A DNA stretch of 64,000 bases, from positions 186,001 to 250,000 of the forward strand of contig NZ_SNZH01000006.1 in assembly GCF_004363655.1 (NCBI RefSeq), read 5' to 3'. Each line of letters starts with the position of its first letter. The stretch's first letter is position 1. The translations under genes and the position numbers were made by a program. Under the pieces are notes generated by a model. It made no database searches. It was given only the letters and a program-made list of their open reading frames with translations, and was not told the origin of the DNA. Of this stretch, positions 9,324-18,540 are shown piece by piece. This DNA comes from Tahibacter aquaticus (GTDB taxonomy: Bacteria > Pseudomonadota > Gammaproteobacteria > Xanthomonadales > Rhodanobacteraceae).

Positions 9324-10606
9324 CGCGGTTCTATGCCGCCCCAGCGCGACACCTCGTCGGCGGTGATCGGCCGTTCGGGACTGCCCCAGCGCTTGCGCAA
9401 CATATTCACCAGCGCTGCCACTTCGCCGGCAGACAGGCGATGGGCAAACGGCGGCATGGTATAGGGTTGCGGATTCAGCGCAGTCGCCGGTGCGGCGCCG
9501 CCGAACAGGATCACCTTGACCGCGTTGATCGGATCGGGCCCGGTCAGTGCCGAGGAATCGGCCAGCGCCGGATACTTGCCGGCCTTGCCGCGGCCATCGT
9601 CGCCGTGGCAGTCGGCGCAGTGTTCGCGGTATAGCGATTCGCCCTGGCCCAGGCCCTCCCATTGGATGTCGCTGCGCGGCAATGGCGCTGGCGGCGCGGC
9701 GGGTAGGCTGCGCAGATAGGTTTCCATCGCCTTGGCATCGTCGACCTGCAGGTGCTGCAGGTTTTGCGCGATCACGTCGGCCATGCGTCCGTAGGCAGCG
9801 TGGCCGTCGCGCGCCGCGCCGCGCAGATAGCGCGCCAGATCGCCCGGCGGGTAGTGCGCCAGGGTTTGCGCATTCAGCGCCGGTGCGTACCAGCCCGGGA
9901 TGCGCCCGCCGTTGAGCAGCAGGCCGTCGGCCAGCGACGAATAACTGCCGCGCGTGGCATGACAGACGGCGCAATGGCCGATGCCGCTGACCAGGTCGCG
10001 GCCGCGCTGCCAGTCGGGTGCTTGCGCTGCAGCCACGAGGGTGGCGCCAGGCCGGTAGTAGAGCAGGCGCCAGGCCGTCATGGCGCCGGGCAGGTTGGCC
10101 GGAAATTGCAGCGCGTCGGCCACGGGTTCCTCGGCGCTGGCGGGCACGGTGGCGAGATAGGCGAACAGCGCCTCGATGTCGGCCTCGGCCAGCCGTGCAA
10201 AATTGGCATATGGGAAAACGGGAGATTGCACGCCGTTGCGGCTGACGCCGTGGCGCAGGGCGTGGCTGAATTCCGCGTTCGACCACGCGCCGATGCCATG
10301 CTGCGGGTCGCTGCTGAGATTGCTGCTGTAGATCGTGCCGTAAGGCGTGGCGAAAGCCCGGCCGCCCGCATAGGGCGCGCCCCGGTGGCGGGTATGGCAG
10401 CCGGCGCAATTGCCGAGCTGGGCCAGATAGCGGCCGCGTTCGATCACGGCGGTATCGGTCGATGGCGCGCGCACGCCACCCAGCGGCACGCGGAACGGCT
10501 CCAGTCCGCCTTGCCGGGCCAGCAACAACAGCAGCCAGCCCGCGGCGATCAGCAGCAGCGGTGCCAGTAACACCGTGGCGAGCAGGAGTTTGCGCGGCAG
10601 TTTCAT
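9320..10606 (-). CDS. Membrane-anchored triheme cytochrome c (alcohol dehydrogenase cytochrome subunit type)
   Basis: A 428-residue protein with an N-terminal hydrophobic helix (about 5-30) that serves as signal or anchor. It has three CxxCH heme sites at C67-H71 (CAGCH), C212-H216 (CAVCH) and C330-H334 (CADCH). Three c-type domains in this order and length match the cytochrome subunits of membrane dehydrogenases (AdhB or gluconate dehydrogenase type), which pass electrons to quinone or an oxidase. No dehydrogenase large subunit is encoded nearby, so the donor is unknown. Start and stop overlap the neighbouring genes by four bases each (ATGA). Confidence 0.9.
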   Translation of the reverse strand: MKLPRKLLLATVLLAPLLLIAAGWLLLLLARQGGLEPFRVPLGGVRAPSTDTAVIERGRYLAQLGNCAGCHTRHRGAPYAGGRAFATPYGTIYSSNLSSDPQHGIGAWSNAEFSHALRHGVSRNGVQSPVFPYANFARLAEADIEALFAYLATVPASAEEPVADALQFPANLPGAMTAWRLLYYRPGATLVAAAQAPDWQRGRDLVSGIGHCAVCHATRGSYSSLADGLLLNGGRIPGWYAPALNAQTLAHYPPGDLARYLRGAARDGHAAYGRMADVIAQNLQHLQVDDAKAMETYLRSLPAAPPAPLPRSDIQWEGLGQGESLYREHCADCHGDDGRGKAGKYPALADSSALTGPDPINAVKVILFGGAAPATALNPQPYTMPPFAHRLSAGEVAALVNMLRKRWGSPERPITADEVSRWGGIEPR

Positions 10607-11346
10607 GGCTGCACCGCCATGGCCGGCGCATGCGGCAGGTCGGCGCAGGTCAGCGGCAGTACCAGGCTGCCGGCGGCCGCAGGCGGCACGGGTTCGTCGT
10701 GGCCCTGGCGCGACAGCCAGGCGGCAACGGCGCGGATTTCCCGTGGGTCCAGCGCCTGGGCGACCTGGGCCATGCAGTCGGGCGCGCGCGCCGTGCGCAC
10801 GCCGGTCAGCCAGCCGCCGAACTGGGCGACGATATAGTCCTCGGGCAGGCCGACCAGGGCCGGAACGCCGGGCTCCAGGCCGGTCAGTGCGCTGCCGTGG
10901 CAGGCCTTGCAGGCGGGCAGGCCGCGCGCCGGGTCGCCGTGCTCGACCAGTTGCAGGGCTTTGTCGGCGGTTTCCGCCGGCAAGGCCTTGGCGGTGCTGC
11001 CCTGGGCGCGGGTGCGCGGCGGCATGGCGGCGAAATGCATGGCGATGGCGTGCAGGTAGGCGTCGTCCATATTGCGCAGCAGCCAGCCCATCTGGGCGTA
11101 CTGCCGGTCGCCGTCGCGAAAGGCACGCAGCTGCTGGAACAGGTACTGCGCGGGTTTGCCGGCCAGGTGCGGGTAATACTCCGACGCCGTCATGCCTTCG
11201 CCGTGCTTGCCGTGGCAGGTAGTGCAGGCAGCGAGGCGTTCGCTCAGGTCGGTGTCGGCCTGTGTTGCGGGTGGCGCCGCTGGCGAGGGCGATGCCAGGG
11301 CGGCAAAGGCCAGCCAGAGATAGCAATAACTCTTCATGACGCGCAT
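10603..11346 (-). CDS. Diheme cytochrome c (c4-like)
   Basis: A 247-residue periplasmic cytochrome, first gene of the operon. The start is either the ATG at 11346 or the in-frame ATG three codons later at 11337; neither has a strong Shine-Dalgarno. A signal peptide ends near residue 24. Two class I domains carry CTTCHGKHGEG (C41-H45) and CKACHGS (C146-H150), and PHLAGKPAQYLFQQLRAFRDG is a hallmark of cytochrome c4-type electron carriers. Its stop overlaps the triheme cytochrome start (ATGA). The two cytochromes probably form an electron relay. Confidence 0.9.
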   Translation of the reverse strand: MRVMKSYCYLWLAFAALASPSPAAPPATQADTDLSERLAACTTCHGKHGEGMTASEYYPHLAGKPAQYLFQQLRAFRDGDRQYAQMGWLLRNMDDAYLHAIAMHFAAMPPRTRAQGSTAKALPAETADKALQLVEHGDPARGLPACKACHGSALTGLEPGVPALVGLPEDYIVAQFGGWLTGVRTARAPDCMAQVAQALDPREIRAVAAWLSRQGHDEPVPPAAAGSLVLPLTCADLPHAPAMAVQP

Positions 11347-11504
11347 GGTGACCGGATCAGTCGGACCGTAACAGCGCCAGTTTTTACGGATTGCCACCGT
11401 ATCAGTCAGGCGGAAACGCGCCGGCCGACAATCCGTCAGGGGGCGTGTGCTGGGGCACACAACTGTCCGGTGTCTGCGTCGGCGGCCGGTAGCGGGTAAC
11501 GCCT

Positions 11505-12164
11505 TCAGGGGTCGCTGGCGATGACCTCGCCGCGGCACCAGCCGGCGGCTGCGGCGTTCAGGGCGCGTGCCGAGCCCAGGCCGAGCTTGTGCTTGATGCT
11601 TTCGCGGTGGGTTTCCACGGTCTTGATACTGACACCCAGTTCGCTGGCGATGTCCGACGAGCCAAAGCCGCGGCCGATGAAGACGAACACCTGGTATTCG
11701 CGGCCGCTCAGGCCCAGCGCCGGCAAGGCGAGCGAGAGGCGCGCCGGACAGTCGCCGCAGCGCGCTCCGCCCGCCGCCGCCTGCACCAGCGGGCATTGTG
11801 CGACGGTGTCGATCAGCGGCAGAAAGCGCTGCCGCCTGGCGCTGTAACTGACGAAGCCGCAGACCTGCTCGGTACCGCAGGCGGGCTCTACACCGACGTG
11901 CGGATTGCGGCCGAGCAGGATAGTGCGCGTACGCCAATGCCCGCCCGACAGCAGTTGCACGGCGCGGGCCAGCTCCGGCGCGATCAGCACCAGGTCGGGC
12001 TTGTGCCGCTCAATCGCCTTCCAGCCCGCTTCGGCGTTGTGGGCAACCGCGGCAATATGCACGTCAGGGCGCGAACTCATGGCCATGGTCAGGCCGACAG
12101 CCACCAGTTCGCTGTCGACGACGATGACGATGACCGCTTCCTTGGCCTTGGACCGCTTTGGCAT
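11505..12164 (-). CDS. LuxR-family response-regulator-like protein with degenerate receiver domain
   Basis: A 219-residue regulator. Residues about 10-120 resemble a receiver domain (VIVIVVDSELVAVGL), but the position expected to hold the phospho-acceptor reads PDLVLIAPE, with Ala62 in place of Asp, so normal phosphorylation is unlikely. A cysteine-rich linker (C96, C102, C124, C136, C139, including CGDC) leads to a LuxR helix-turn-helix at about 152-200 (LSGREYQVFVFIGRG, SSDIASELGVSIKTVETHR). No histidine kinase gene is nearby. It is divergent from none of its neighbours and lies 158 bp upstream, on the same strand, of the cytochrome operon, so that operon is a candidate target. The cysteines suggest redox or metal sensing, which is inference. 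Confidence 0.85.
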   Translation of the reverse strand: MPKRSKAKEAVIVIVVDSELVAVGLTMAMSSRPDVHIAAVAHNAEAGWKAIERHKPDLVLIAPELARAVQLLSGGHWRTRTILLGRNPHVGVEPACGTEQVCGFVSYSARRQRFLPLIDTVAQCPLVQAAAGGARCGDCPARLSLALPALGLSGREYQVFVFIGRGFGSSDIASELGVSIKTVETHRESIKHKLGLGSARALNAAAAGWCRGEVIASDP

Positions 12165-12254
12165 TGAAGTTCGCGCGCTGCCGGGTTTCCCTGCTGTGGC
12201 GAATGTAGCTTGCGCACCGTGACCGCGTCGATGCGGCGCGATGGCGTGGCGGGG

Positions 12255-13691
12255 CTAGCAACCATCGGCACGATCGAAGGCATGGCAGAACACGCGGTCA
12301 TTGCTGCCGAATTCGTAGGCGCCCTTGTCGGTCGCGCTGCCCAGCGGCCGCGGGGCGCCGCGGAAATCCGAACGCACCAGCGCCGTCGCCGCGCCGCTGT
12401 CCACGCCGGGGCTGGCTGCCGGCAGCTGCAGCGCAGTACTGCCGCTGGTGGCGATGAATAGCGGATCGGCGACCGCGCTGGCGTCGTTGCGCGTGCTGAG
12501 CTGGGTATAGCGCGTCTGCCACTGGGCAAAATTCACCGCGGCGAAGAAGTCGCTGGCGATGAACTGCGGATTGCCGCCGTCGACGAAATAGAGATTGTGG
12601 TCAATTTCCAATGTGGCGTAATCGTCCATCGCGTTGGAGCCGATCTTGATCACCGGCCGCGCGGCGGAACCGTAGAAGACGTTGTTGCGCAGCACGATCT
12701 GGTGGCCCTTCTGGCCGATTTCCGATTCGTTGGAAAACAGCACCGAGCCATGCGTGACCTGGCCGGTGTTGTAGCAGCTGTTGTTGTAAAAGCGCGCATT
12801 CCACGACGAGGCCGTGGCCAGGCACGACCAGCTGGCGTTGACCACCACATTGTTGCGCACGATGCCGTCGTAGCTTTCGTAGTTGCCGTCGAGCAGGCGT
12901 TCCGCATCGGTGGACTGGCCCAGCATCAGCGCATGACCGTTGGCGGCGTTGCCGATATTCACCAGGCGATTGCCTTCGAACACGGCGTCGCGCGCATTGC
13001 CCTTGGCATACACGGCGATATTCGGCACGTCGTGGATGTAGTTGCGTGCCACGCGCACGCGGTCGGCTCCGACGATGTCGACGCCTTGCGCGTTGGCGCT
13101 GGGTACGACGACGGCGGAGTCCTGCCAGATTTCGTTGTCGGTCAGGCTGGCGTCGTTGGCGGTGCGCACCACCTTGACGATGTCGGCGACGCTGCAGCAG
13201 AGCCGGTTGCGGCTCAGCGATACCTTGGGCACGTCGATCTTCACCGCATTGCCGTCGCTGCCGCCGGCCGGGCTGCCCTGGATGGTCAGCCCTTCGATCT
13301 TCCAGTAGTAGGCGCGACAGTCGGTATTGCCGTTGCCGCTGCCGATCGTGTCCTCGTCGCAGTCCGGATGATAGAAGTACAGGGTAGGGCCGCTGCCGCT
13401 GCTGCGCAGCACCGCTGTCTCGCCAGCGTAGGCGCGCAGCACGATGCCGGCTGCCGCCGTGCCGGGCCGGCGCAGGATCACCGCTTCGGTATAGGTGCCG
13501 GCGCGCAGTTCGACCGCATCGCCCGGGTTGACCATGCCGACGGCCTTGGTCACGGTCCTGAACGGTGCGGCCAGGCTGCCGGCATTGCTGTCGTTGCCGC
13601 CGGGAGCGACATACCAGGTTGCCGCCTGCGCGCCGCCCGCAGCGATGATTGCGAATAATGCGAACAAGTTTCTTGGTGTAGATGTTTTCAT
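12255..13691 (-). CDS. Exported right-handed parallel beta-helix protein with C-terminal FxxxF tail
   Basis: A 478-residue exported protein. The start ATG at 13691 is followed by a signal peptide ending GGAQA. The mature N-terminus TWYVAPGGNDSNAGSLAAPF is the DUF1565-like cap of right-handed beta-helix proteins. Beta-helix rungs follow with recurring N/V/I patterns (ARNYIHDV, FEGNRLVNIGN, VRNNVVVNAS, LRNNVFYGS), then DKGAYEFG, common at the end of such domains. Many relatives are polysaccharide lyases or adhesins, but no catalytic residues can be assigned. It ends NDRVFCHAFDRADGC, in which VFCHAFD fits the motif shared by other exported proteins here. Confidence 0.87.
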   Translation of the reverse strand: MKTSTPRNLFALFAIIAAGGAQAATWYVAPGGNDSNAGSLAAPFRTVTKAVGMVNPGDAVELRAGTYTEAVILRRPGTAAAGIVLRAYAGETAVLRSSGSGPTLYFYHPDCDEDTIGSGNGNTDCRAYYWKIEGLTIQGSPAGGSDGNAVKIDVPKVSLSRNRLCCSVADIVKVVRTANDASLTDNEIWQDSAVVVPSANAQGVDIVGADRVRVARNYIHDVPNIAVYAKGNARDAVFEGNRLVNIGNAANGHALMLGQSTDAERLLDGNYESYDGIVRNNVVVNASWSCLATASSWNARFYNNSCYNTGQVTHGSVLFSNESEIGQKGHQIVLRNNVFYGSAARPVIKIGSNAMDDYATLEIDHNLYFVDGGNPQFIASDFFAAVNFAQWQTRYTQLSTRNDASAVADPLFIATSGSTALQLPAASPGVDSGAATALVRSDFRGAPRPLGSATDKGAYEFGSNDRVFCHAFDRADGC

Positions 13692-13999
13692 TGCGGCGTT
13701 TGTGGCTTGGGCAAGGGCGGCGATGGTCTCATTGCGGGCTCGGCCGTAGTGAGAGCTGGCTCGCTGAGATCGCAAGGCCGTGTCCGCCAAAGCGGACTGG
13801 TTCGATACGCTGTAAACGGTTTCTGGCGGAATTCGCACTGGCTCGGCGGCAAGGTGGATACGCACCTGAATGGCATGACGGTGTTCACAACCGCATGACC
13901 GGGAATTAACGAATTCCTCGCAATGCCACGGGCACTCTGCCTCCACAGGGCCATACGCCGGCATGCGAGCGTGCCGGTTGCATCGACGAGGGCCACCTC
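13692..13999. other. Intergenic region between the beta-helix gene and the DUF3606 gene
   Basis: This 308-bp divergent region must hold promoters for both neighbours. A short hairpin (GTCCGCC / GCGGAC) lies near 13780-13796. I could not pick confident -35/-10 boxes, and I see no coding potential. Confidence 0.5.
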
Positions 14000-14215
14000 A
14001 TGCTCGACGTGTATCAGCCGTCTCCGGCTGCCGGCAGCGATCGCATCAATATCGTCGCGATCTGGGAAGTGAATTACTGGGCGACGCGATGGGGTATTAC
14101 CCCGGAGCAACTGTTTCTCGCGGTCGCCGAAGTGGGCGATAACGTGCGTGAAGTACAGGCCTACCTTGCGCGCACGCAGCGCGAAGCGATGCAGGCGCTG
14201 TCCGGGCGCTGCTAG
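14000..14215 (+). CDS. DUF3606 small protein
   Basis: A 71-residue soluble protein. The pattern DRINIVAIWEVNYWATRWGI followed by TPEQLFLAVAEVGDNVREVQAYL matches DUF3606, a short helical domain of unknown function common in proteobacteria. No strong Shine-Dalgarno is visible. It is convergent with the TIGR04222 gene; a 150-bp imperfect hairpin lies between the two stop codons. Confidence 0.75.
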   Translation: MLDVYQPSPAAGSDRINIVAIWEVNYWATRWGITPEQLFLAVAEVGDNVREVQAYLARTQREAMQALSGRC

Positions 14216-14366
14216 TGGCCTGCTCCGGATAAATCCAAGGCGGCCCGTGCGCAATTGCCGCGCAGGACGTGTGGCTCGCCGGGCCAACTCTGGGGTTACT
14301 GCCGCGCCGCGCAGTGAGTTCCTGCACGGCCCTATCCCCGTTTGCGATTTATCCGCAACAGGCCAT
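14216..14366. repeat. Long imperfect inverted repeat between two convergent genes
   Basis: The left arm, TGGCCTGCTCCGGATAAATC (14216-14235), pairs with GATTTATCCGCAACAGGCCA (14346-14365) at 17 of 20 positions. Further weaker pairing runs inward (GCCCGTGC / GCACGGCC). The element exactly fills the gap between two convergent stop codons. It could be a bidirectional terminator or a small mobile hairpin element; there is no T-run. Confidence 0.6.
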
Positions 14367-15799
14367 CAGTCGCCACCGCCGCCACAGCCGCCGCAACCCC
14401 CACCGCCACCGCTGTCGCCGGACGAGCAACTGCTGCTGCCGCTGTCGCCGCTGGAGCCGGAACTGGCCGGAGAACGGTAGTCGTGGAAGCCCGCATACGC
14501 GGTACCGGCCAGCACGGCGGTGCCGGCCAGTGCCACGGCCAACGCCATGTCGCCATCGCGCGGTGCGCGGCGCACATGGGCGTGGGTCTGGTTCAACTCG
14601 CGCAGCAGCTGGTCACCCGCACTGCTGGTGGTCGGCGTGCTGAACCAGCGGCGCAGGCTCATCACGACGGCGAAGGCGGTGAGTATGCAAAGGAAAAATA
14701 CCGGCCGGTCGCGGCTGATGCCGACGGCGATCTTGGCCAGGCCGAAGGCGGTCAGCAGCAGGAAAGGCAGGGCGGTAAACAGCCCTATGCGCCGGCGCTG
14801 TGTATCGTCCAGCAGCAGGCCGCGCTGGACCAGTGGTTCGCGCAGGCGCCGCGTCATCATGCCGTCGAGCTGGGCTGGAATCTTGCCGGCCTTGGTCTTG
14901 GCCGCGCTGGCGCGGGCGATTTCGGCCAGGGGGAACTCGTCGATATGGTTGGGATGCGGCACGTCCAGGCGCTGTTCCTTCGCATTCCAGTGCGCCGAAC
15001 CGGCGGCGAGCAGGCTGGCCACGCCCGCATCCACGACGCGCGCGGTACCGCCGGCAAGATAGGCGACCGACCAGGCATCCAGCGGCACGCCCGGCCAGGT
15101 GTCGCCGCCGGTATTGCGCAGCCGTGCCCGCAGGCTTGCGGAGACGACGAAACACACCACCATCAGTACGCCGAACGTCAGCAGGAATTCCGGGCCGCTG
15201 AAATCCAGCGGATTGGCCGGCAGGGCGAGCAGGGCCGGTGCGATGGCGAGCAGGCCGGCACTGAGCAGCAGCTGTGGCCAGCGCAGTCGCGGCCAGCGCC
15301 AGCGCGGCAGCAGCAGGTGCTGCGCGACGTCGATGCGGCGGTAGTGCGCCGGCTGGCGTGCCTGGGTCCGCGCATCGGGCCACCAAGCCAGGGGCGGCGG
15401 GCCGAACCAGCGCTGGTAACTGGCCAGCGTATCGGCGTATTGGCGCTGGTGCAGGCGGCTCTGCTCGGCTCCGCCGCGGGTCGGTTCGTGGTGCAGCGGG
15501 CGGCCGAGTATTTCCGGGCAGTAGCGCGTCCAGTAGTCGCGGCTGTAGGTCAGGTGCTGATGCCAGACCTCGTCCACCGCATCGGGCGGAGTGACCGTAT
15601 GGCTGGCGACCACGGCGAGGAAACAGAAGCGCTTGTACTCGCGGATCGCCGCCGTTGCGTCCGCTTCGCTCCAGTTGTGCTCGTCGGCCAGGCGGCGCTG
15701 GAAACTCAGTGCGCAAGCGCCGGTGCCGAAATCGTGCTGCTCGATGCGCTGCCAGAGTTCGCGCTGCGAATCGGTCCAGACCGTATCCACTGCTGACAT
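14366..15799 (-). CDS. TIGR04222 domain-containing membrane protein with Gly/Cys-rich tail
   Basis: A 477-residue protein starting at an ATG behind GGAG. Soluble N-terminal part (1-~170) with AVDEVWHQHLTYSRDYW, resembling the glycine-rich-domain protein (DUF1399) motif. Membrane helices follow at roughly 190-210 and 222-240, with NPLDFSGPEFLLTFGVL typical of TIGR04222. After a soluble loop come two more helices, then one near the C-terminus. The tail is low-complexity Ser/Gly/Cys (CGGCGGGGD). The family is of unknown function. The Gly/Cys tail is a regular feature of it, so it is probably not a sequencing artefact. Confidence 0.78.
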   Translation of the reverse strand: MSAVDTVWTDSQRELWQRIEQHDFGTGACALSFQRRLADEHNWSEADATAAIREYKRFCFLAVVASHTVTPPDAVDEVWHQHLTYSRDYWTRYCPEILGRPLHHEPTRGGAEQSRLHQRQYADTLASYQRWFGPPPLAWWPDARTQARQPAHYRRIDVAQHLLLPRWRWPRLRWPQLLLSAGLLAIAPALLALPANPLDFSGPEFLLTFGVLMVVCFVVSASLRARLRNTGGDTWPGVPLDAWSVAYLAGGTARVVDAGVASLLAAGSAHWNAKEQRLDVPHPNHIDEFPLAEIARASAAKTKAGKIPAQLDGMMTRRLREPLVQRGLLLDDTQRRRIGLFTALPFLLLTAFGLAKIAVGISRDRPVFFLCILTAFAVVMSLRRWFSTPTTSSAGDQLLRELNQTHAHVRRAPRDGDMALAVALAGTAVLAGTAYAGFHDYRSPASSGSSGDSGSSSCSSGDSGGGGGCGGCGGGGD

Positions 15800-16143
15800 G
15801 ACTTTCTCCGTAGGAGGGGCCACGCGGCCGACGCTAGCCGTTGTGCGTGACAAGAAAACGTCATACAAGCTTAGGGCCGAACACGTACAGCGTGTCGGCA
15901 CGGTAGTCGGTCCACGGTCGGGACGGGTTGCGCCGTCGCGTAGCGGTAGCTATTGGCAATAGGTGAAATTGCGAGTATCTTCGCGGCACTGTGTTTGCCT
16001 GGGTCACGGTAAATTGTGGCCTGATGCGGTTGATCCCTGTGATCCGCTTCATCGATTCGCCCTGCTTGCTCCCTGCAACCTCAGTCTCGGCACGGATTCA
16101 CCGTTGTCGTGATTTTCTCAAATCGTTTCATGGAGTTAAGAGT
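15800..16143. other. Leader and promoter region of the cold-shock gene
   Basis: This 344-bp region upstream of the cold-shock gene has no ORF of interest. It contains a 13-bp palindrome CTATTGGCAATAG (15950-15962). Cold-shock genes commonly have long structured 5' leaders, and the length here fits that, but no defined cold box could be identified. Confidence 0.4.
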
Positions 16144-16353
16144 ATGTCGAATCGTCAGACTGGCACCGTCAAGTGGTTCAACGACGCCAAGGGCTTTGGT
16201 TTCATCACCCCGGAAAGCGGTGCCGATCTGTTCGTGCACTTCCGCGCCATCCAGGGCACCGGCTTCAAGACCCTGCAGGAAGGTCAGCGCGTCACGTTCG
16301 TCGCCGTGCAGGGCCAGAAGGGCATGCAGGCTGATCAGGTCCAGGTGGTCTGA
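16144..16353 (+). CDS. Cold-shock protein, CspA family
   Basis: A 69-residue single cold-shock domain protein. It binds single-stranded RNA and DNA and acts as an RNA chaperone. The RNP1-like KGFGFI and RNP2-like LFVHF motifs are intact, and [14 protein letters not shown] is the family signature. The start ATG is preceded by GGAG with a 9-nt spacing; in-frame codons upstream belong to the leader. A strong terminator follows 25 bp after the stop, so it is monocistronic. Confidence 0.95.
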   Translation: MSNRQTGTVKWFNDAKGFGFITPESGADLFVHFRAIQGTGFKTLQEGQRVTFVAVQGQKGMQADQVQVV

Positions 16354-16376
16354 TCCTCGCTGTCATAGCGTGAAAG

Positions 16377-16407
16377 AAACCCCAGGTGAAAACCTGGGGT
16401 TTTTTTA
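16377..16407 (+). terminator. Rho-independent terminator of the cold-shock gene
   Basis: A stem AACCCCAGGT / ACCTGGGGTT with a GAAA loop is followed by a T7 run, just downstream of the cold-shock stop codon. Confidence 0.92.
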
Positions 16408-16566
16408 TGGGTGCCTTTTGGCGGCACCGGTGCGTGCAAGGGCGCAAGCGAACCCGGCGCTTTTCGCGCTGCGGCAATCCGGCTAGTGTCGGACACTCGG
16501 CCCGGCGTGTCCTGACGCGGCCGCTAGCCAGACCTCAACACTGACCGCATCGGGGAGGATGCCGGG

Positions 16567-17886
16567 ATGTGGCGCCACGCCTACAAGCAGCTCTACGTAC
16601 AGGTTCTGATTGCCGTTGCGCTGGGCATCGCCCTGGGCCATTTCTATCCCAGCCTGGATGCGGTAACGCCCGGCCTGGGCGAGAAAATGCGCCCGCTCGG
16701 CGACGCGTTCATCAGCCTGGTCAAGATGGTCATCGGCCCGGTCATCTTCCTGACCATCGTCGTCGGCATGGCGCGCATGGGCGACCTGCGCCACTCCGGC
16801 CGCATCGGCCTGAAGGCGCTGATCTATTTCGAAGTGCTGACCACGCTGGCGCTGGTCATCGGCCTGCTCGTGGCCAACCTGGCCCAGCCCGGCGCCGGCA
16901 TGGAAATCCATCCGGGTGACCTGAGCCCGGACAAGACCGAAGCCTACCGCCAGGCGGCCAAGGACAGCAGCATCATCGGGTTCATCTTGGGAATTATCCC
17001 CAAGACGCTGGTTTCCGCTTTTACCGGCGACAACCTGCTGCAGGTACTGCTGGTGGCCGTTCTGTTCGGCGTCGCCATGACCCATGCGGGCGCGCCGGGC
17101 CGGCGCGTGCTGGATCTGTTCGACGATGTTTCCCATGTGCTGTTCAAGATCGTCGCCATCGTCATGCGCGCCGCGCCGATCGGTGCGTTCGGTGCGATGG
17201 CGTTTACCGTGGGCAAGTTCGGCCTGGGCACATTGGTGTCGCTGGGCTGGCTGATGCTGTCGGTCTATCTGACCTGCTTTCTGTTCGTGTTCCTGGTGCT
17301 GGGGCTGATCGCGCACTGGTCGGGATTTTCGCTCTGGCGCTTCCTGGTGTTCATCCGCGGCGAGATTCTGCTGGTGGCCGGCACCTCGTCGTCCGAGTCG
17401 GCCTTGCCGCGCATGCTGCAGCGGCTGGAAGAAGCCGGCTGCGACCGCTCCGTGGTCGGCCTGGTATTGCCGACCGGGTATTCGTTCAATCTCGACGGCA
17501 CCTGCATCTACCTGACCATGGCCTCGATCTTCATCGCCCAGGCAGTCGGCGTCGACCTTAGCCTGAAGGACGAACTGGTACTGATCGGCGTACTGCTGCT
17601 GACGTCCAAGGGCGCGGCCGGCATCACCGGCGCCGGCCTGACCACCCTGATCGCGACATTGGCCGCGCTCAACGGCAAGGTGCCGGTGGAAGGTGTGGCG
17701 CTGGTGATCGGCGTAGACCGTTTCATGTCCGAGGCGCGCGCTATTACCAATGTGATCGGCAATGGCGTTGCGACCATGGTGGTGGCGCGCTGGGAGGGTT
17801 TGCGCGACGACGCCAGGATGCACGCCGCCTTCGCCCGCGGACCGCAGGACCAGCCCTTGAACGAGCCCGCCCCACTGCCCGGCTGA
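16567..17886 (+). CDS. dctA: C4-dicarboxylate:cation symporter DctA
   Basis: A 439-residue inner-membrane transporter of the DAACS family, which imports succinate, fumarate and malate with protons or sodium. Eight helices plus two re-entrant hairpins are expected. Visible signatures are the serine-rich hairpin [28 protein letters not shown] (substrate and cation site), and [41 protein letters not shown] near residues 57-78 is typical of DctA. A GGGAGGATG-like ribosome binding site precedes the ATG. It appears monocistronic; SlyD follows after 110 bp. Confidence 0.93.
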   Translation: MWRHAYKQLYVQVLIAVALGIALGHFYPSLDAVTPGLGEKMRPLGDAFISLVKMVIGPVIFLTIVVGMARMGDLRHSGRIGLKALIYFEVLTTLALVIGLLVANLAQPGAGMEIHPGDLSPDKTEAYRQAAKDSSIIGFILGIIPKTLVSAFTGDNLLQVLLVAVLFGVAMTHAGAPGRRVLDLFDDVSHVLFKIVAIVMRAAPIGAFGAMAFTVGKFGLGTLVSLGWLMLSVYLTCFLFVFLVLGLIAHWSGFSLWRFLVFIRGEILLVAGTSSSESALPRMLQRLEEAGCDRSVVGLVLPTGYSFNLDGTCIYLTMASIFIAQAVGVDLSLKDELVLIGVLLLTSKGAAGITGAGLTTLIATLAALNGKVPVEGVALVIGVDRFMSEARAITNVIGNGVATMVVARWEGLRDDARMHAAFARGPQDQPLNEPAPLPG

Positions 17887-17996
17887 GCCATCAGCCGCGG
17901 CTTGAATCGCCGGCGCCGCGCCCTCATGCTCCCGCCTGCGCCGGCCCAGCGGCCGGCTGCTTCCGCCCGTTCCGGGCCCAATTCCGAGACCTCTGT

Positions 17997-18479
17997 ATGC
18001 AGATTGCCGAGCGCTGTGTCGCCTCGTTCCACTACACCTTGACCAATGAAGAAGGCGAGATCATCGACTCGTCCAGCGGGCGCGAGCCTTTGGCCTATCT
18101 GCACGGCGCCGGCAATATCGTGCAGGGGCTGGAGCAGGAAATGACCGGCAAGCGCGCCGGCGATACCTTCAACGTCGTCGTGCCGCCGGAACTCGGCTAC
18201 GGCCTGCACCACGAGGCGCTGCTGCAGAAAGTGCCGCGCGAGGCGTTCCAGGGCGTCGACGAGATCGAGCCCGGCATGCAGTTCCACGCCAACGGCCCGA
18301 ACGGCCCCATGGCCGTGACCGTGGCGGAAGTCGACGGCGAGACCGTGACCATCGACGGCAATCACCCACTGGCCGGCGAAACCCTGCATTTCGCCATCGA
18401 AGTCACCGAGGTGCGCGCGGCGACCGAGGAAGAACTGGCCCATGGCCATGTCCACGGCGACGGCGGCCACCATCATTGA
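17997..18479 (+). CDS. slyD: FKBP-type peptidyl-prolyl isomerase SlyD
   Basis: A 160-residue cytoplasmic prolyl isomerase and chaperone. The FKBP core has an insert-in-flap domain: TLTNEEGEIIDSSSG, LAYLHGAGNIVQGLE, then the IF domain (about 75-120), then ITEV-like strands. The short His-rich tail (HGHVHGDGGHHH) is the metal-binding region involved in nickel handling in homologues, though shorter than in E. coli. The start ATG lies directly after a pyrimidine-rich stretch without a strong Shine-Dalgarno. Confidence 0.92.
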   Translation: MQIAERCVASFHYTLTNEEGEIIDSSSGREPLAYLHGAGNIVQGLEQEMTGKRAGDTFNVVVPPELGYGLHHEALLQKVPREAFQGVDEIEPGMQFHANGPNGPMAVTVAEVDGETVTIDGNHPLAGETLHFAIEVTEVRAATEEELAHGHVHGDGGHHH

Positions 18480-18540
18480 TCGTTGACCCGCGCCGCGGCA
18501 CAGTTCGCAGCACCTGCCGCTCTTGATCGAGAGGAAACGC

